Counted from the first letter of the stretch, positions 51,552 through 61,882 are shown. The stretch is DNA of 64,000 bases from an uncultured Vibrio sp. (GCF_963675395.1 NZ_OY776223.1:1364001-1428000), one strand, 5' to 3'. Numbers and translations are program-made. Notes: generated by a model not told the origin, from the sequence alone.

Positions 51552-53345
51552 TTACTGCTGGAATTTGTTTTCGTCTGGTGCCACGTTCAGGATCTGTAGC
51601 GCACCTTTCATAATTTCAGAAAAGACCGGAGATGCCACAGAACCACCATAGTAATCGTCACCTTGAGGTTCATTGACGATCACAACGAGTGCGATTTTAG
51701 GATCACTGACAGGTGCGAGGCCTGCGGTGTAAGTAATGTACTCATCACTGTACCCCCCTGCTGAAGCTTTACGCGAGGTACCAGTTTTCGCCCCGATTCG
51801 GTAACCCGGTACTGCCGCACGGCGAGCTGAGCCACCTTGCTGAGTTACCGTTTCTAACATATCAAGCACCTGACGCGCATGCTTGGGGCTAACGACCTGG
51901 CGAGACATATTGTTGTCGTTACTTTCGATGATGTGTATCGGCTCGTATTTACCAAGATTTCCGAGCGTGGCATAAGCGTGTGCAAGCTGAATTGGTGTAA
52001 TAGAGAGACCATAGCCAAAAGAGATGGTGGCTCTTTCAATCGGCGACCAACGCGAACGACTTGGGAAAATCCCCGTCACTTCACCCACCAGGTTCAAACC
52101 AGAAAGCTCACCAAAACCAACCGAGCTGTATAATCCCAGTAGGGCTTCAACGGGCATTTGCATCGCCAGTTTAGTCACACCGACGTTACTGGATTTTTTC
52201 AGAATCATTCCCAGGCTGGCTTTACCAACCCGAGAGACATCCTTAACCCGGCTTCCACCTAATCGCAGCACGCCGTTACCAGTATCAACGATGGTATCGG
52301 TATCAGCGATTCCATTTTCTAACGCAGCCAGAATAACAAACGGCTTAATGGTTGACCCCGGCTCCATGGAGTCAGTAATCACACGGTTACGCATTTTGTA
52401 ACTTTGCCAGTCACTACGATTATTCGGGTTATACGATGGCGCATTTACCATCGCCAGTACCGCACCTGTTTTAACATCCAGCATCACAACAGAGCCAGAG
52501 GTTGCACGATGGTCCGCAACTGACTGTTTAATCGCTCGATACGCAATCGCTTGTAAACGCTGATCTACGGTCAATTGCAGAGACTTACCTTCTTGTTTGT
52601 CCTGCCAGGCAATATTCTCTACCACTCGACCATAACGGTCTTTACGGATGGTCTTTTTACCTTCTTGGCCCGTCAGCCATTCATCATAACTGCGCTCTAC
52701 ACCTTCCAGGCCGTGGCCATCGATTCCCGTCACACCAACCAAGTGAGCACTGACCTCACCAGCAGGATAATAACGGCGAGACTCAGATTTCAGTCCGACA
52801 CCTGGCAGCTTCAACTCTCGGATGTAATTCGCCATTGCTGGGCTAACCTGGCGTTGCAGATAAATAAAACGACGCGTTTCATTGCGCTTGATCTTATCGA
52901 TCAGCCCCTGACGCTCAATGCCAAGAACGTCAGCCAGCGCATACCAGCTTTGAGTTTGACTGAGCGCATTTTCTTTAAAGATGGTCGCCGGATCGGCCCA
53001 AACGGCTTCAACAGGTACACTGACGGCAAGAGGTTCTCCGTTTCGATCAGAGATGATGCCTCGTGCAGAAGGAATGGACTTCACTCGAACAGAGCGAAGA
53101 TCACCTTGTTTGATCAGGTTATCAGGCTCAACGATTTGGATGTACGCCACACGCCCAACCAGTAGTGCAAACGCACAGAAGACGAAAAACAGTAACAGAT
53201 GGAAACGCCAACGAATCAAAAATGACTCTTCTACCTCGACTTTTGCCGCTTTTTTTTCGACTTTCTTCTCATCGACTGCAGCTTTTGTTTTTGCGGGAAC
53301 CTTCCGCTTATTTCCTTGTTTGGTACTGGTTTTCTTTCTGATCAT
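51552..53345 (-). CDS. ftsI: Septal transpeptidase FtsI (PBP3)
   Basis: Class B penicillin-binding protein that cross-links septal peptidoglycan with FtsW. The 597 residues have a long lysine-rich cytoplasmic tail (about 1-44), one membrane helix (about 48-65, HLLLFFVFCAFALLVGRVAY), the dimerisation domain with SARGIISDRNGEPLAVS near 93, and the transpeptidase domain with S331 in MEPGSTIKPFV, SSN in ILKKSSNVGVTKLAM and KTG in RIGAKTGTSRKAS. Start and stop overlap ftsL by four bases. The tail is longer and more charged than in E. coli as I recall. Confidence 0.98.
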   Translation of the reverse strand: MIRKKTSTKQGNKRKVPAKTKAAVDEKKVEKKAAKVEVEESFLIRWRFHLLLFFVFCAFALLVGRVAYIQIVEPDNLIKQGDLRSVRVKSIPSARGIISDRNGEPLAVSVPVEAVWADPATIFKENALSQTQSWYALADVLGIERQGLIDKIKRNETRRFIYLQRQVSPAMANYIRELKLPGVGLKSESRRYYPAGEVSAHLVGVTGIDGHGLEGVERSYDEWLTGQEGKKTIRKDRYGRVVENIAWQDKQEGKSLQLTVDQRLQAIAYRAIKQSVADHRATSGSVVMLDVKTGAVLAMVNAPSYNPNNRSDWQSYKMRNRVITDSMEPGSTIKPFVILAALENGIADTDTIVDTGNGVLRLGGSRVKDVSRVGKASLGMILKKSSNVGVTKLAMQMPVEALLGLYSSVGFGELSGLNLVGEVTGIFPSRSRWSPIERATISFGYGLSITPIQLAHAYATLGNLGKYEPIHIIESNDNNMSRQVVSPKHARQVLDMLETVTQQGGSARRAAVPGYRIGAKTGTSRKASAGGYSDEYITYTAGLAPVSDPKIALVVIVNEPQGDDYYGGSVASPVFSEIMKGALQILNVAPDENKFQQ

Positions 53346-53659
53346 TTTAGTGTGATAACCACTTCTTTATCGCCATCAGGTCGTTTCATTTCAAGCTCCT
53401 TTTTTGCAAGGTCTTGAACTCGACTATGTTCTGCCAGGGCGGTTTCTTCCAACATCAGGTTGCGCCATTCGCTGTCTAGTCGCTCTCGCTCAACCAGAGT
53501 AAGGTCTTTTTCGGTGATCGCTTGACGCGCATGGTGGGTAGCAAATACCACTCCCATTGCTGATGCCAGGATAAGAAGCAACAACAATAATGGCCAACGA
53601 CCAACAGTGAATAAGTCCGTGGCAATCAACTTAGCAAGGTTAGGAGTGGATTTCGTCAT
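53342..53659 (-). CDS. ftsL: Cell division protein FtsL
   Basis: Small bitopic protein that joins FtsQ and FtsB to activate FtsWI. The 105 residues have a short cytoplasmic start, one membrane helix (about 19-38, WPLLLLLLILASAMGVVFAT) and a periplasmic coiled coil with the FtsL-like segment EKDLTLVERERLDSEWRNLMLEETALAEHSRVQDLA (pieces near 50-85). It lies 5 bp after rsmH and overlaps ftsI by four bases, as in other dcw clusters. Confidence 0.95.
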   Translation of the reverse strand: MTKSTPNLAKLIATDLFTVGRWPLLLLLLILASAMGVVFATHHARQAITEKDLTLVERERLDSEWRNLMLEETALAEHSRVQDLAKKELEMKRPDGDKEVVITLK

Positions 53660-53664
53660 AATAA

Positions 53665-54615
53665 TTAAAGCTTTTCAGCAATTCTTAACACAGAACTGCG
53701 TGAACGAGGGTTTAGGTCAATTTCTTGTTTACTTGGCTTAATCGCTTTACCAATGGCTTTCATGTTCGCACTACCCAGCTCTTTGATTTGTGCCTCGGTC
53801 AGTGGAATACCATGCGGAACGTCCGGCCCTTTGCTCTCTTTGCGGATAAAGCGTTTTACCATACGGTCTTCCAACGAATGGAAACTGATGACTGACAAAC
53901 GCCCTTCAGGAGCAAGAATACTCGCCGCACCTTTTAGCGCAGTATCGATCTCTTCTAGCTCACTGTTGATGTAAATACGAAATGCCTGAAATGCGCGCGT
54001 CGCAGGGTGTTTTTTTTCTTTAAAGCTTTTTGGTGCCGCTTCAGAGATCAGTTTTGCCAGTTGACCAGTACGAAGCATCGGCTCGTTCTCTTCGTTTTCA
54101 CGGTATTCAACAATCGCACGAGCAATACGGCGCGCATGTTTGTCTTCACCAAATTCGCGAATGACCCAGGTGATGTCATCCAGATCCGCTTCCATTAGCC
54201 ACTGAGATACCGGGATGCCCGTGGTTGGATCCATGCGCATGTCCAGTGGGCCATCTTTCATAAAGCTAAAACCCCGCTCAGCGTCATCAAGCTGAGGAGA
54301 AGAAACGCCTAAATCCAGTAAAACGCCATCGACTTTACCAACTAAATCATAGTCTTCGGCGTATTCAGCAATACCCGAAAAAGGGCCATGGATGATGGTA
54401 AAACGAGGATCGTCAATCTTGCCTGCTTCTGCGATAGCCTGTGGGTCGCGGTCAATACTGTAAAGTCGGCCGTTTTCACCTAGCTTAGATAAAATCGTAC
54501 GGCTGTGACCGCCTCGGCCAAATGTTCCATCGATATAGATACCGTCAGGTTTGATTGCCAGGCCATCAATGGATTCATTTAATAACACGGAAATATGTTG
54601 AAAGGTTTCGGTCAT
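53665..54615 (-). CDS. rsmH: 16S rRNA (cytosine1402-N4)-methyltransferase
   Basis: SAM-dependent enzyme methylating N4 of C1402 in 16S rRNA. The 316 residues begin [19 protein letters not shown], with the SAM loop [16 protein letters not shown] near 33, [22 protein letters not shown] near 100-121, GPLDMRMD near 125, [20 protein letters not shown] near 214-233 and [15 protein letters not shown] near 254-268. I start at 54615, where GAGAAAG precedes; the frame is open 18 codons further (54669), which looks like leader. It is the first coding gene of the cluster; no mraZ lies upstream. Confidence 0.97.
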   Translation of the reverse strand: MTETFQHISVLLNESIDGLAIKPDGIYIDGTFGRGGHSRTILSKLGENGRLYSIDRDPQAIAEAGKIDDPRFTIIHGPFSGIAEYAEDYDLVGKVDGVLLDLGVSSPQLDDAERGFSFMKDGPLDMRMDPTTGIPVSQWLMEADLDDITWVIREFGEDKHARRIARAIVEYRENEENEPMLRTGQLAKLISEAAPKSFKEKKHPATRAFQAFRIYINSELEEIDTALKGAASILAPEGRLSVISFHSLEDRMVKRFIRKESKGPDVPHGIPLTEAQIKELGSANMKAIGKAIKPSKQEIDLNPRSRSSVLRIAEKL

Positions 54616-54803
54616 AGCTTTCTCGTTGAATAATCTTGAAGCGACTTTAAGGACGTGTTGTTCTCTCATGCTGATTTAATCAGCGAGTGAATAATAGTTC
54701 CTAGTGTACTGATTTCCCACATCATCGCCACCACAAGTCTGGAGTGAGACGTGATTTAACACCAAGTTTATTGGTAATGACGCAGTCTGAGTCAATAAAA
54801 TGC
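54616..54803 (-). other. Gap between rnpB terminator and rsmH
   Basis: 188 bp that should hold the dcw promoter. A minus-strand TTGACT (54787-54792) is present without a good -10 at proper spacing. No mraZ reading frame or remnant is visible. Confidence 0.4.
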
Positions 54804-54838
54804 AAAAAACCCATCATTACTAAGAAGTAATGATGGGT
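54804..54838 (-). terminator. rnpB terminator
   Basis: A 13-bp stem (54809-54821 with 54826-54838) and 4-base loop; on the minus strand six T follow (complement of 54804-54809). It begins just past the 3' end of RNase P RNA. Confidence 0.92.
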
Positions 54839-54845
54839 CTCGAAT

Positions 54846-55275
<430 letters not shown>

Positions 55276-55282
55276 GGCGGAT

Positions 55283-55288
55283 TGTATA
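55283..55288 (-). promoter_or_regulatory. Probable -10 of rnpB
   Basis: TATACA on the minus strand, 7-8 bases before the inferred 5' end, followed by a GC-rich CCGCCCC that could act as a stringent-control discriminator. No good -35 is seen. Confidence 0.5.
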
Positions 55289-55394
55289 GAGTTCTCACTT
55301 CAGAGTCTAGTGAGATCACAGATATGATGTAAGGAATGCATCAAATGATGTTTTTTTACTCGAATAACACCCCGCCATAACGTTAAGTCAGCAC

Positions 55395-55427
55395 AAAAAG
55401 AAAGGGCTGATAAAAATCATCAGCCCT
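55395..55427 (-). terminator. rsmI terminator
   Basis: AGGGCTGAT (55403-55411) pairs with ATCAGCCCT (55419-55427) around 7 bases; the minus strand continues TTCTTTTT. 45 bp past the rsmI stop. Confidence 0.88.
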
Positions 55428-55471
55428 AATCAATTTTGCTTGGTAAACCCGTTTAGGCAGAAGCCGCCTTA

Positions 55472-56335
55472 TCAATCCAGGTTTTCTAAACCCCATTTAT
55501 ACAGAGCATTCTTTTTAAGGTTATGAATTTCTGCCACCAACGCCGCCGCCTTTTTAAGTGGCAATTCTTTGGTCAAAATGCTCAGTGTACGTAACGCATC
55601 GTCAGGCAAAGAGTCATCCGCGGTTTCACGATGGCCATGAATCAGTAACACCATTTCTCCGCGCTGTTGATTATCGTCGCTTTTCACCCACTCGATTAAC
55701 TCTCCAAGCGGCATACCTTGAATAGTTTCAAACGTTTTGGTCAACTCTCGCGCCAAAACAACTTCTCGTTCAGGGCCAAGAACGTCTAACATATCTTGTA
55801 GGGAGTCTAAAATGCGATGTGGCGACTCATAAAAGATACAAGTGCGCTCTACCGATGCTATTTCTAAAAACTTGTCTTTACGCCCTTTGCTTTTCGGCGG
55901 TAAGAATCCTTCAAAACTGAATCGGTCAGATGGCAAACCAGAAGCACTTAACGCCGTGATAACCGCACACGCACCAGGAAGAGGCACAACTCTTACGCCC
56001 GCTTGACGACATTTTGTCACCAGATGGTACCCTGGATCGCTGATTAAAGGTGTACCCGCGTCAGAAACCAGCGCGATGGACTGACCTGAAAGTAGCTTTT
56101 CAACCAAAACCTGCGCTTTTTGCTGTTCGTTGTGATCATGCAACGCAAAAGTTTTGGTTTGAATATTGAAGTGAGACAGTAATTTCCCCGTATGTCGGGT
56201 ATCCTCAGCTGCAATGATGTCCACATTCGACAGAACTTCGATAGCACGTTGGGTGATATCTGCTAAATTTCCGATTGGAGTCGGTACGATATAGAGAGTT
56301 GGCCCCTCATTCGGCAAATTATTTTTATCTGTCAT
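55472..56335 (-). CDS. rsmI: 16S rRNA (cytidine1402-2'-O)-methyltransferase
   Basis: Methylates the ribose of C1402 of 16S rRNA, the same nucleotide that RsmH modifies on the base, so both enzymes for m4Cm1402 are encoded within 3 kb. The 287 residues show [18 protein letters not shown] near 14-31, [15 protein letters not shown] near 43, [18 protein letters not shown] near 88-105, [18 protein letters not shown] near 118-135, [12 protein letters not shown] near 140 and YESPHRI near 168, the full tetrapyrrole-methylase-like pattern. Divergent from lpoA across 68 bp. Confidence 0.98.
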   Translation of the reverse strand: MTDKNNLPNEGPTLYIVPTPIGNLADITQRAIEVLSNVDIIAAEDTRHTGKLLSHFNIQTKTFALHDHNEQQKAQVLVEKLLSGQSIALVSDAGTPLISDPGYHLVTKCRQAGVRVVPLPGACAVITALSASGLPSDRFSFEGFLPPKSKGRKDKFLEIASVERTCIFYESPHRILDSLQDMLDVLGPEREVVLARELTKTFETIQGMPLGELIEWVKSDDNQQRGEMVLLIHGHRETADDSLPDDALRTLSILTKELPLKKAAALVAEIHNLKKNALYKWGLENLD

Positions 56336-56403
56336 TTGTTTACCATCACTTCAACGATTAATATAAAGACAATTTTGTACAAAATTATAGAGAACTCACG
56401 GCA

Positions 56404-58221
56404 ATGATTAACCATAAGAGACTCAGTGTACCACGCATACTCACTCCTGTTGCACTAGCAATTACACTCGCTGCCTGTTCTTCAGGCCCGAGACAACCTG
56501 ATGGTGTAGATGTCACACTTGAGCCTACCCAGTCAGTGCAGAGCTACATAATTCAAGCTGACAGTTCGGAAGGCAGCGTGCAAAACGACTGGTTGATCAT
56601 GGCAGCCAAAGCCGCAATTCAAGCCAACCAATTTGATCAGGCTGACCTGCTGATCACGCGACTTTCTCGCCAACAGTTGTCAGAAGTACAACAGGCAGAG
56701 TGGCAACTGGCGCGAGCGACCATACAGCAAAAGCAAGGTAATTACTCTCAGTTACTTCAGCTTCTGAACTTTAAGCCTTGGTGGAAACTGCCAAACGACC
56801 AGTGGAAGGACTATTATGCGTTACGTGCAGACGCTTACCAAAGCCTGAACCAGTCATTTGAAGCAAACCGCGAACTGGTCATGCTAGGTCAGTATTCCTC
56901 TTCTTCAGAACAACGCGAACTTTCCAGCCGTATTTGGATGAACTTTGGTAGCTACTCAGAAGCAGAACTGACATCACTAAGCACTGCACCAAACGAAGAA
57001 GTGTTGAGTGGTTGGTTGCAACTGGCGATTTACTCTAAAGCGATGTCAGGTAATCTTTCTCAACTAAGAAATACACTGGAACGTTGGTTAACAGAAAACC
57101 CATCACATCCAGCCGCTGTTTACACGCCAGAAGAAATTCAAAATATTCTGTCTCTCAACATTATTAAGCCAAATAATACGGCGTTACTACTGCCGCTGAC
57201 GGGGAAATTTGCGCCTCAAGCACAGCTGATCCGTGAAGGCTTCATGTTTGCGATGATGAATGATGAGAATCGTGACGAGAGCACAAGCTTAACCGTTATC
57301 GATACGCACGCGTACAGCGCCGATCAAATCAGGCAGCGTCTAATCAACGAAAATATCGATTTTGTTGTCGGCCCTCTGCAAAAAGAAAATGTGGAACTAC
57401 TGCAAACTTCAATGGATGGCTCTGCAGCTGGTGGCCCGACGATTCCAGCCCTAGCTTTGAACATTCCTGAAGAAATCCAACCGGGCAGTAATATCTGCTA
57501 TCTGGCACTTTCACCAGAGCAAGAAGTGGCTCAAGCAGCTAAGTACCTGTTCAAGCAAGGTTATAATTTTCCGCTAATCCTTGCCCCTAAAGGCAGTTAC
57601 GGCGAGCGAGTGGTTGAAGCGTTTAACGAAGAGTGGAATAAATACAGCTCAAACAAAGTCGCAACCAGCTACTTTGGTGATAAACGACAACTGCAAAAAG
57701 ACATCAATGACGTATTCGGCCTGCAGGAAAGTAAGCAGCGTATCGCTCAGATGCAATCGCTGATGAAAATTAAACTTGAAACTCAGCCACGTAGCCGTCG
57801 CGACGTAGATGCGGTTTACATTGTTGCGAGAAGTTCAGAGCTGACTTTGATTAAACCCTTTATCGAAGTCGCGATTAACCCGGACGCCAAGCCGCCACAA
57901 ATCTTCTCTAACTCTCGTAGTAATAGCGGTGGCGCGACCTACGATGACTTAACAGGCATTATTTACAGCGACATCCCGCTACTGATTGACCCAGATCCAA
58001 CGGTTGCCGCTGAAATGAAAGAGCTATGGGCAGAACAATCCAATATGGAAGTCCGCCTAAAAGCACTTGGAATGGATGCATACAAGCTGATTGGCGAACT
58101 GCCTCAAATGAAGCTTGTTCCAGGGCTATCTATCCGAGGTCAGACAGGCGTTCTAAGCCTCGACAACAACTGTATTGTACAACGTGAGCTAAGCTGGGCT
58201 GAGCGTGGGGCTCTTCAGTAA
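56404..58221 (+). CDS. lpoA: Penicillin-binding protein activator lipoprotein LpoA
   Basis: Outer-membrane lipoprotein that reaches through the periplasm to activate PBP1A. The 605 residues begin with a signal peptide and lipobox (VALAITLAACSSG, Cys about 25). The N-terminal half (about 35-250) is helical and TPR-like (QFDQADLLITRLSRQQLSEVQ, QKQGNYSQLLQLL). The C-terminal half is a periplasmic-binding fold starting NNTALLLPLTGKFAPQAQLIREGF near 258, with LAPKGSYGERVVEAFNEEW near 394 and QTGVLSLDNNCIVQRELSWA near the end. yraN starts inside its last codons. Confidence 0.96.
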   Translation: MINHKRLSVPRILTPVALAITLAACSSGPRQPDGVDVTLEPTQSVQSYIIQADSSEGSVQNDWLIMAAKAAIQANQFDQADLLITRLSRQQLSEVQQAEWQLARATIQQKQGNYSQLLQLLNFKPWWKLPNDQWKDYYALRADAYQSLNQSFEANRELVMLGQYSSSSEQRELSSRIWMNFGSYSEAELTSLSTAPNEEVLSGWLQLAIYSKAMSGNLSQLRNTLERWLTENPSHPAAVYTPEEIQNILSLNIIKPNNTALLLPLTGKFAPQAQLIREGFMFAMMNDENRDESTSLTVIDTHAYSADQIRQRLINENIDFVVGPLQKENVELLQTSMDGSAAGGPTIPALALNIPEEIQPGSNICYLALSPEQEVAQAAKYLFKQGYNFPLILAPKGSYGERVVEAFNEEWNKYSSNKVATSYFGDKRQLQKDINDVFGLQESKQRIAQMQSLMKIKLETQPRSRRDVDAVYIVARSSELTLIKPFIEVAINPDAKPPQIFSNSRSNSGGATYDDLTGIIYSDIPLLIDPDPTVAAEMKELWAEQSNMEVRLKALGMDAYKLIGELPQMKLVPGLSIRGQTGVLSLDNNCIVQRELSWAERGALQ

Positions 58222-58573
58222 ACGTCAGATAGGTAATCAATATGAAACCCTGGCGAAGCGGTATCTACTTCGCCAGGGTTTACGCTTTGTTGAGCAAAAT
58301 TTTCTGACAAAAGTCGGCGAAATTGATTTAATCTTCCAACAAGGTGAAACTATCGTCTTCGTCGAAGTCAAATATCGTAATAATGATCGTTTTGGCTCGG
58401 CAGCGGAAATGGTCACTCGCGCCAAAATGCGCAGACTGATCAAAACCGCAAATATCTGGCTAAGTCGCCAGAAACAGCCCATACATACAATCGATTACCG
58501 GTTCGATGTTATCGCCATTCAAGATAATGGCCGAGATATTAACTGGATACAAAACGCAATATCTGAAGGATAA
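58205..58573 (+). CDS. yraN: UPF0102 protein YraN (nuclease-fold)
   Basis: A 122-residue member of UPF0102, a restriction-endonuclease-like fold of unknown cellular role. It shows GNQYETLAKRYLLRQGLRFVEQNF near 10-33, then the catalytic-looking KVGEIDLIFQQGETIVFVEVKYR near 36-58 (E-x9-D...E-x-K pattern) and TRAKMRRLIKTANIWL. The GTG start at 58205 lies within lpoA (17-bp overlap), and MGLFSKRQIGNQYETLAK agrees with Vibrio homologues as I recall. lpoA-yraN-diaA-dolP is the same order as in E. coli. Confidence 0.93.
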   Translation: MGLFSKRQIGNQYETLAKRYLLRQGLRFVEQNFLTKVGEIDLIFQQGETIVFVEVKYRNNDRFGSAAEMVTRAKMRRLIKTANIWLSRQKQPIHTIDYRFDVIAIQDNGRDINWIQNAISEG

Positions 58574-59167
<594 letters not shown>

Positions 59168-59188
59168 CTCAGATCGAGAATCAGAATT

Positions 59189-59857
59189 ATGTTACGCAGC
59201 CTCATCATTTTATTTACTGTGCTTAATCTTAGTGGTTGTGCAGGTTTGTTCATTGCAGGCGCTGCAACGACAGCCAATATCGTCACTGATACACGTACGA
59301 CCAAGCAGATCTGGCAAGACAACAACATTGAGTTTGAAGTCGCCGCCATAGGCAATAAGCAGCCATTTAAAGGTCAAGCTCGTGTTTTCGCCAGCTCATA
59401 CAATGGAACTGTGGTACTGATGGGTCAGGCTCCAACTCAGGCCTTAATAAATGACCTGGAGAAAAGAACCCGCGAACTCTCAGGTGTGAAAGTCATTCAC
59501 AACCAAATGAAGCAAAAAGCGCCGCTAACGGTTACGCAAATCAGTAATGACAGCTGGATTACCACGAAAGTAAAATCCTCGCTGCTTACTGATGAGCAGC
59601 TAAATGCTGTCAAAGTAAAAGTGATTACTGAAGATAGTGAAGTATTTCTGTTCGGCTATGTCACAGAAGCACAGAGTCAGCGAGCGATAGAAATCGCACG
59701 TAACGTCTCGGGGGTAAAGCAAGTGATTAATGGCTTCCAGTACGGAGAGACAGAGCCCGTTGAAGTTGATTTACCGAATAATAGTGCCAAACCCGTGCAA
59801 AGTGACACAAGCGAAGCTGGTGAAGCAAATGTTGAGGTATTCACTATCAGTGAATGA
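59189..59857 (+). CDS. dolP: BON-domain outer-membrane lipoprotein DolP (YraP)
   Basis: Lipoprotein needed for outer-membrane integrity, acting near BAM. The 222 residues start MLRSLIILFTVLNLSGCAGL with the lipobox cysteine at 17. Two BON domains follow: about 48-115 (FKGQARVFASSYNGTVVLMGQ, LSGVKVIHNQMK) and about 127-190 (ITTKVKSSLLTDEQLNAVKVKV, VFLFGYVTEAQSQRAIEIAR, VSGVKQVINGFQY). The C-terminal 30 residues form an acidic tail not present in E. coli as I recall. Last gene of the lpoA operon, before a terminator. Confidence 0.95.
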   Translation: MLRSLIILFTVLNLSGCAGLFIAGAATTANIVTDTRTTKQIWQDNNIEFEVAAIGNKQPFKGQARVFASSYNGTVVLMGQAPTQALINDLEKRTRELSGVKVIHNQMKQKAPLTVTQISNDSWITTKVKSSLLTDEQLNAVKVKVITEDSEVFLFGYVTEAQSQRAIEIARNVSGVKQVINGFQYGETEPVEVDLPNNSAKPVQSDTSEAGEANVEVFTISE

Positions 59858-59876
59858 TCACTAAAATCAAGAGACC

Positions 59877-59907
59877 AAAAAAAAGCAGCGTAATCGCTGC
59901 TTTTTTT
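59877..59907. terminator. Bidirectional terminator dolP / sspB
   Basis: AAAAGCAGCG (59881-59890), TAAT loop, CGCTGCTTTT (59895-59904) with A- and T-runs on both flanks. The plus-strand T-run includes the complement of the sspB stop codon, so the convergent genes share it. Confidence 0.92.
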
Positions 59908-60394
59908 ATTTTATAACTCTTAAGCTTGGTTTGCCTTTCGGACGAGGTGCTTCACTTTCATTGTCACCAGACTCCGAGTCCGCAGCAACTTGAGGTGTAT
60001 CGTCACTCACCGTCGTAAACGATGGGGATTGCTCTTCTTCCATCGTCTCTTCTTCGATATGAGTATAAGCCTCTTCAGGTTCAAACATAGTACCAGCACC
60101 ATTTTCACGTGCATAAATAGCTTGAACCGCATAAACAGGCACAATTACCGAATGTGGACGACCGCTAAAGCGAGCATGGAAGGTAATCGCATCGTTACCC
60201 AACTCAAGATTGCCAACGGCACGAGGGGCAATATTCAGGATAATCTGACCATCTTGAATAAACTCAACAGGTACACGTACGCCTGGCATGGTTGCATCAA
60301 CAACCAAATGAGGAGTTAAGTCATTGTCTACCAACCAGTCATAAAACGCACGAAGCATGTAAGGACGGCGGGCAGTCATTTTTGCAATATCCAT
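59906..60394 (-). CDS. sspB: ClpXP protease specificity-enhancing factor SspB
   Basis: Adaptor that hands SsrA-tagged proteins to ClpXP. The 162 residues have the folded peptide-binding domain at about 1-110 (RRPYMLRAFYDWLVDNDLTPHLVVDA; VEFIQDGQIILNIAPRAVGNLELGND; FSGRPHSVIVPVYAVQAIYARENGAG, in pieces). A disordered acidic linker (about 120-148) leads to the C-terminal ClpX-docking tail KPSLRVIK. It follows sspA by 16 bp. Confidence 0.97.
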   Translation of the reverse strand: MDIAKMTARRPYMLRAFYDWLVDNDLTPHLVVDATMPGVRVPVEFIQDGQIILNIAPRAVGNLELGNDAITFHARFSGRPHSVIVPVYAVQAIYARENGAGTMFEPEEAYTHIEEETMEEEQSPSFTTVSDDTPQVAADSESGDNESEAPRPKGKPSLRVIK

Positions 60395-60410
60395 AATGTA
60401 TCTAAATCGC

Positions 60411-61046
60411 TTAACGAACTAGACGCATTTCACGTTCAGCTTCAGTCAAAGAAGCAAGGAATGAATCACGTTCAAATACGCGGTTCATGTAAACCTTGAT
60501 CTCTTTAGAACCTGGGCCAACAAGCTCGATACCAAGTTGAGGCAAACGCCACAATAAAGGTGCTAAGTAGCAATCGATCAAGCTGAATTCTTCACTCATG
60601 AAGTACTCATATTCTGCAAAGATTGGTGCCAGAGTCAGAAGATCGTTACGAAGTTTCGTACGCGCTTTTTCTGATTCTTCCGCGTTACCTTTCATTACTT
60701 TTTCAGCTAACGAGTACCAATTGCGTTCGATACGGTACATCATCAAACGGCTGTTACCACGGGCAACAGGGTAAACCGGCATTAGAGGTGGATGAGGGAA
60801 ACGCTCGTCCAAGTACTCCATGATAATTTTTGAATCGTAAAGCGCAAGCTCACGATCCACAAGAGTTGGCACTGATTTATATGGGTTTAGCTCGATAAGT
60901 TCAGCAGGAAGGTTAGCTTCATCAACAAGCTCAACTTCAACACTTACACCTTTTTCAGCCAGTACAATGCGAACCTGATGGCTATACAAATCTGATGCAC
61001 TTGAGAAAAGAGTCATCACAGAACGTTTATTGGCAGCTACAGCCAT
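60411..61046 (-). CDS. sspA: Stringent starvation protein A
   Basis: Glutathione-S-transferase-fold RNA polymerase-associated protein that modulates stationary-phase and virulence gene expression. The 211 residues begin MAVAANKRSVMTLFSSASDLYSHQVRIVLAEKG, with the thioredoxin-like half ending near ELNPYKSVPTLVDRELALYDS and SKIIMEYLDERFPHPPLMP, and the helical half thereafter (SLIDCYLAPLLWRLPQLGIEL). The start at 61046 has GGAGGG four bases upstream. It lies after the petABC terminator, so sspAB is probably a separate unit, though readthrough is possible. Confidence 0.97.
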   Translation of the reverse strand: MAVAANKRSVMTLFSSASDLYSHQVRIVLAEKGVSVEVELVDEANLPAELIELNPYKSVPTLVDRELALYDSKIIMEYLDERFPHPPLMPVYPVARGNSRLMMYRIERNWYSLAEKVMKGNAEESEKARTKLRNDLLTLAPIFAEYEYFMSEEFSLIDCYLAPLLWRLPQLGIELVGPGSKEIKVYMNRVFERDSFLASLTEAEREMRLVR

Positions 61047-61069
61047 GGAGCCCTCCAGTACACTTACAA

Positions 61070-61100
61070 ATAAAAACAATGGAGGCTAAGCCTCCATTGT
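61070..61100 (-). terminator. petABC terminator
   Basis: CAATGGAGGC (61077-61086), TAA loop, GCCTCCATTG (61090-61099): a perfect 10-bp stem; the minus strand continues with five T and ATTTG. 45 bp past the petC stop and ending within 25 bp of the sspA start. Confidence 0.88.
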
Positions 61101-61144
61101 ACAGTCAATTAAAAATTGGGAATTAGCACGGTATTTTAGCACAA

Positions 61145-61882
61145 TTAATGCACATCACGCCAATACTCTTTCTTAAGCAACACAACGATGATAGTCAGGA
61201 TGACTAAGAAGCCCATCACCCACCAACCAATCGCATGGCGTTCTAGCTGCACAGGGTCACCAGAGTAAACCAGGAAGTTAACCAGATCACCCACCGCTTT
61301 GTCGTATTCGCCTGTACTTAGTTCACCAGTACCATCTGTTTCAGTACCAACAACAACTTTGACTTCTTCACCATCAACAACGTGAGTCTCGTACACTGGC
61401 GTTGGGATACCTTGTAGCTCTTCAAGTACATGTGGCATACCAACACTTGGGAATACAATGTTGTTTACGCCAAACGGACGTGATGGATCCACATAGAATG
61501 AACGTAAGTAAGTGTATAGCCAATCCGCACCACGAACTCGAGCAACCAGCGTCAAATCTGGCGGTGGAGCACCGAACCAGTTTGCCGCTTGCTTAGGTGG
61601 CATAGAGTTAACCATCAGATCACCGATTTTCGCCTCTGGGTTGAAAATCAGGTTCTCTTTCATTAAGTCTGTTGGAATTTCCAAATCTGTTGCGACACGC
61701 TCATAACGCTGGTATTGCGTAGAGTGACAGCCAAAACAGTAGTTCATGAATAATTTCGCGCCGTTTTGCAGCGAAGCTTTATCCGATAGGTCCACGTGTG
61801 CTTTATCAAGCGGCACACTGGCACCCGCTGCCATCGCTAAAGATGGCAACATAGCAAATAGAATTACAATCCACTTCTTCAT
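61145..61882 (-). CDS. petC: Ubiquinol-cytochrome c reductase, cytochrome c1
   Basis: Heme c subunit of the bc1 complex, passing electrons from the Rieske protein to soluble cytochrome c. The 245 residues start with a signal peptide (MKKWIVILFAMLPSLAMAAG). The heme site is CFGCHSTQYQRY near 49-60; the axial methionine is probably in NSMPPKQAANWFGAPPPDLTL near 92-112. One C-terminal membrane anchor (about 218-237, WWVMGFLVILTIIVVLL) faces the cytoplasm with KKEYWRDVH. It overlaps petB by four bases. Confidence 0.97.
   Translation of the reverse strand: MKKWIVILFAMLPSLAMAAGASVPLDKAHVDLSDKASLQNGAKLFMNYCFGCHSTQYQRYERVATDLEIPTDLMKENLIFNPEAKIGDLMVNSMPPKQAANWFGAPPPDLTLVARVRGADWLYTYLRSFYVDPSRPFGVNNIVFPSVGMPHVLEELQGIPTPVYETHVVDGEEVKVVVGTETDGTGELSTGEYDKAVGDLVNFLVYSGDPVQLERHAIGWWVMGFLVILTIIVVLLKKEYWRDVH

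Noticed and set aside
52575..53165. Open frame of 196 codons opposite ftsI
   Set aside because: Antisense to a conserved gene, no ribosome site or recognisable domain.
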